Assembly (NCBI GenBank): GCA_965223165.1
Contig: CBDCVQ010000004.1
Location: forward strand, 1-13,109
Origin: JABDMH01 sp965223165
GTDB taxonomy: Bacteria; Bacteroidota; Bacteroidia; Chitinophagales; Saprospiraceae
DNA: 13,109 bases
Direction: 5' to 3'
In this document: positions 12,331 to 13,109 of the stretch, piece after piece
How the letters are laid out: every line of letters begins with the position of its first letter
How positions within the stretch are numbered: position 1 is the first letter of the stretch
The notes under the pieces: generated by a model
The model's database searches: none
What the model was told of the DNA's origin: nothing
Seen by the model: only the letters and a program-made list of their open reading frames with translations
Program-made: the position numbers and the translations under genes

Positions 12331-12368
12331 CTATTACAGTAGTAATAGTCCTTCCCACTAGGTGGGAA
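12331..12368. promoter_or_regulatory. Two inverted repeats upstream of the transfer operon
   Basis: CTATTAC-agta-GTAATAG (12331-12348) and TTCCCAC-tag-GTGGGAA (12352-12368) are perfect 7-bp inverted repeats 84-121 bp upstream of ATG 12247. Likely binding sites controlling the membrane-protein operon; no clear -35/-10 pair is seen beside them. Confidence 0.4.
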
Positions 12369-12423
12369 CATTGCGAAATGCTTGGGAAAGACAGGAGAAA
12401 GTAAACGACGACCTCTTTTGTTG

Positions 12424-12466
12424 GATACTTAAAGCAGGAAGTTAATTACTTCCTCCTTTCAAACCC
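12424..12466. repeat. Direct repeat copy 1 (43 bp), related to the small RNA 5' half
   Basis: It begins GATACTTAAAGCAGGAAGT and ends ACTTCCTCCTTTCAAACCC, with a GGAAGT/ACTTCC hairpin. It matches 12553-12594 apart from 2-3 bases in the loop. No plus-strand promoter or terminator flanks this copy. The rest of 12369-12520 shows no gene. Confidence 0.75.
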
Positions 12467-12517
12467 TACATCTTTTTGTTGTACCTTGGGTGGTCAACCC
12501 GAAAAAACCTATTTGTC

Positions 12518-12545
12518 TTGATATTATATATTTTTTTAATATATT
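12518..12545 (+). promoter_or_regulatory. Promoter of the predicted small RNA
   Basis: -35 TTGATA (12518-12523), 16 bp, -10 TATATT (12540-12545), giving a start near 12552-12553, exactly where the repeat begins. A 14-bp perfect palindrome TTTAATATATTAAA (12535-12548) covers the -10. Confidence 0.5.
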
Positions 12546-12552
12546 AAAGTCT

Positions 12553-12623
12553 GATACTTAAAGCAGGAAGTCATTACTTCCTCCTTTCAAACCCAACTGT
12601 TATACGCAGTTGGGTTTGTTTTT
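12553..12623 (+). ncRNA. Predicted ~71-nt small RNA with anti-Shine-Dalgarno-like loop
   Basis: The segment has a promoter immediately upstream and ends in a strong terminator (AAACCCAACTG/CAGTTGGGTTT, 11 bp, 12589-12617, then GTTTTTC). Its 5' half forms a GGAAGT-CATT-ACTTCC hairpin followed by single-stranded TCCTTTCAAA. CCTCCTTTC (12580-12588) equals the anti-Shine-Dalgarno core at the 3' end of typical bacterial 16S rRNA, so the RNA could pair with ribosome-binding sites. The opposite strand carries a strong Shine-Dalgarno (AAAGGAGG) plus an ATG opening a 12-codon ORF, so a leader peptide or an antisense pair is an alternative. Lacking coding capacity on its own strand, it is called ncRNA by structure only. 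Confidence 0.5.
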
Positions 12624-12625
12624 CT

Positions 12626-12663
12626 AGGCTAAACTGAGTACCAAATAGTGCTCTGTTTAGTCT
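12626..12663. repeat. Long hairpin following the small RNA
   Basis: AGGCTAAACTGAG (12626-12638) pairs with CTCTGTTTAGTCT (12651-12663) over 13 positions with one G-U and one T-T mismatch and a 12-base loop. No T tract follows. A further inverted repeat TTGTGAC/GTCACAA lies at 12728-12754. Their role is unknown. Confidence 0.5.
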
Positions 12664-12735
12664 AGTACATACCCTTGGCTGTGAAAGCTAAGAGCTACCG
12701 TTTCCGTTAATTATGGATTTTTTTTTATTGTGACT

Positions 12736-12825
12736 TTATTGAAAAGGGTCACAACAATCATACAAGTGATATGTGCGATGCGGGTAATATAAAACTTTAT
12801 GTCAATAAATTTCAAGTTTTTGCAT
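12736..12825 (-). CDS. Possible 29-residue peptide, one UGA
   Basis: ATG 12825 opens MQKLEIYGHKVLYYPHRTYH and ends CCDPFQ, UAA at 12738-12736, with UGA at 12804-12802 read as glycine. It is the only ORF start seen between 12664 and 12864. Tyr/His-rich; no family. Low confidence because it is so short and has no ribosome-binding site. Confidence 0.2.
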
Positions 12826-12864
12826 GGATTTTTTTGTGCCTAGCTGCTCGTTGCCATTTCACGC

Positions 12865-13109
12865 CTACAACATCATTGCCTGCTTTTGCAATTTCTCGAT
12901 CTGCTTATCTAGTTTAGTCACCTCGACGAACTTGTCAGGAAACAGCCTCTCAATCTTACCTGACACCGCAGCTTTGACAGGCAGTCGTTCTAGGTTTTCC
13001 TCTGGGGTCATATTCCTATTGTAGGTTACTCCTTTCTTAAGTTCTTCTAGGATGGTGCCAACCACCTCTGAGTTGCTTTCTTTGATCTGATCCACGATCG
13101 GATCACTCA
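12865..13109 (-). CDS. Unidentified protein, C-terminal part (5' end outside window)
   Basis: The minus-strand frame is open to the window edge; a GTG at 13095 could be a start, but the frame continues upstream (SDPI before it), so the gene is treated as partial. The visible ~80 residues are charged and mostly helical: DQIKESNSEVVGTILEELKK, then NMTPEENLERLPVKAAVSGK, and a C-terminal coiled-coil-like stretch LDKQIEKLQKQAMML. No membrane segment or catalytic motif appears. It ends in UAG. It lies upstream of the transfer operon on the same strand, separated by ~600 bp of regulatory DNA, and may belong to the transfer or replication genes. Confidence 0.6.
   Translation of the reverse strand, partial: SDPIVDQIKESNSEVVGTILEELKKGVTYNRNMTPEENLERLPVKAAVSGKIERLFPDKFVEVTKLDKQIEKLQKQAMML

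Noticed and set aside
12248..12358. 37-residue N-terminal extension of the DUF4407-like protein with a signal-peptide-like stretch
   Set aside because: The extension is made of two inverted repeats and the UUCG hairpin, and ATG 12247 fits the family layout better; not fully excluded.
12424..12594. CRISPR array
   Set aside because: Only two repeats, about 129 bp apart, the second with its own promoter and terminator; no further repeats or cas genes.

Overview
The window looks like part of a conjugative plasmid or integrative element from a bacterium that reads UGA as glycine (genetic code 25, known from Candidatus Absconditabacteria/SR1 and Candidatus Gracilibacteria). The central observation is that nine apparent genes are cut or shortened by in-frame UGA under the standard code but close up cleanly in one frame when UGA is sense, ending at UAA or UAG. 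The best evidence is a minus-strand nucleotidyltransferase-HEPN protein (5442-6338). It is broken twice by UGA, and the second UGA sits exactly at the conserved glycine of the HEPN motif T-G-Y-K-P-K-T-H-D-L. UGG still encodes Trp. Organism assignment is inference from the code only. No rRNA or tRNA is visible.

Layout. 1-1223 (+): end of a ParA ATPase gene, a ribbon-helix-helix protein gene with repeats in front of it (a partition module), and a WGR-domain protein with a beta-clamp-like C-terminus. 1236-2422: inverted-repeat sites, a minimal catalytic-domain tyrosine recombinase, a small UGA-containing gene, and a duplicated 3' end of a recombinase gene. 2383-3687: a minus-strand hypothetical gene with an attenuator-like hairpin, a perfect 22-bp palindrome and a SprT-like zinc metalloprotease gene. 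3692-6678: an accessory region with a VapBC-like pair (toxin frameshifted), a UGA-rich hypothetical gene, a small minus gene and the MNT-HEPN two-gene operon. Three related inverted-repeat elements (R1 4377, R3 5378, R2 6602), all in one orientation, punctuate this region. 6732-7170 (+): three tandem tiny genes, at least two encoding small membrane proteins, ending in a bidirectional terminator.

7409-12247 (-): the transfer block. In transcription order it encodes a four-TM DUF4407-like protein, a membrane-anchored coiled-coil protein, possibly a 35-residue acidic peptide, a large TraG/VirD4/HerA-type ATPase with its own near-perfect sigma70 promoter, and a replication-relaxation family protein. 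12361-12864: regulatory DNA with a predicted ~71-nt small RNA, a promoterless second copy of its 5' half, and several hairpins. 12865-13109 (-): 3' end of an unidentified gene.

How it fits together (inference). ParA plus the RHH protein would keep the element, the two toxin-antitoxin-like modules would stabilise it, the recombinase would rearrange or integrate it, and the membrane proteins, ATPase and relaxation protein would move it between cells. No relaxase, VirB4 or replication initiator is visible. The large transfer and recombination genes contain no UGA, whereas the small accessory genes are rich in it.
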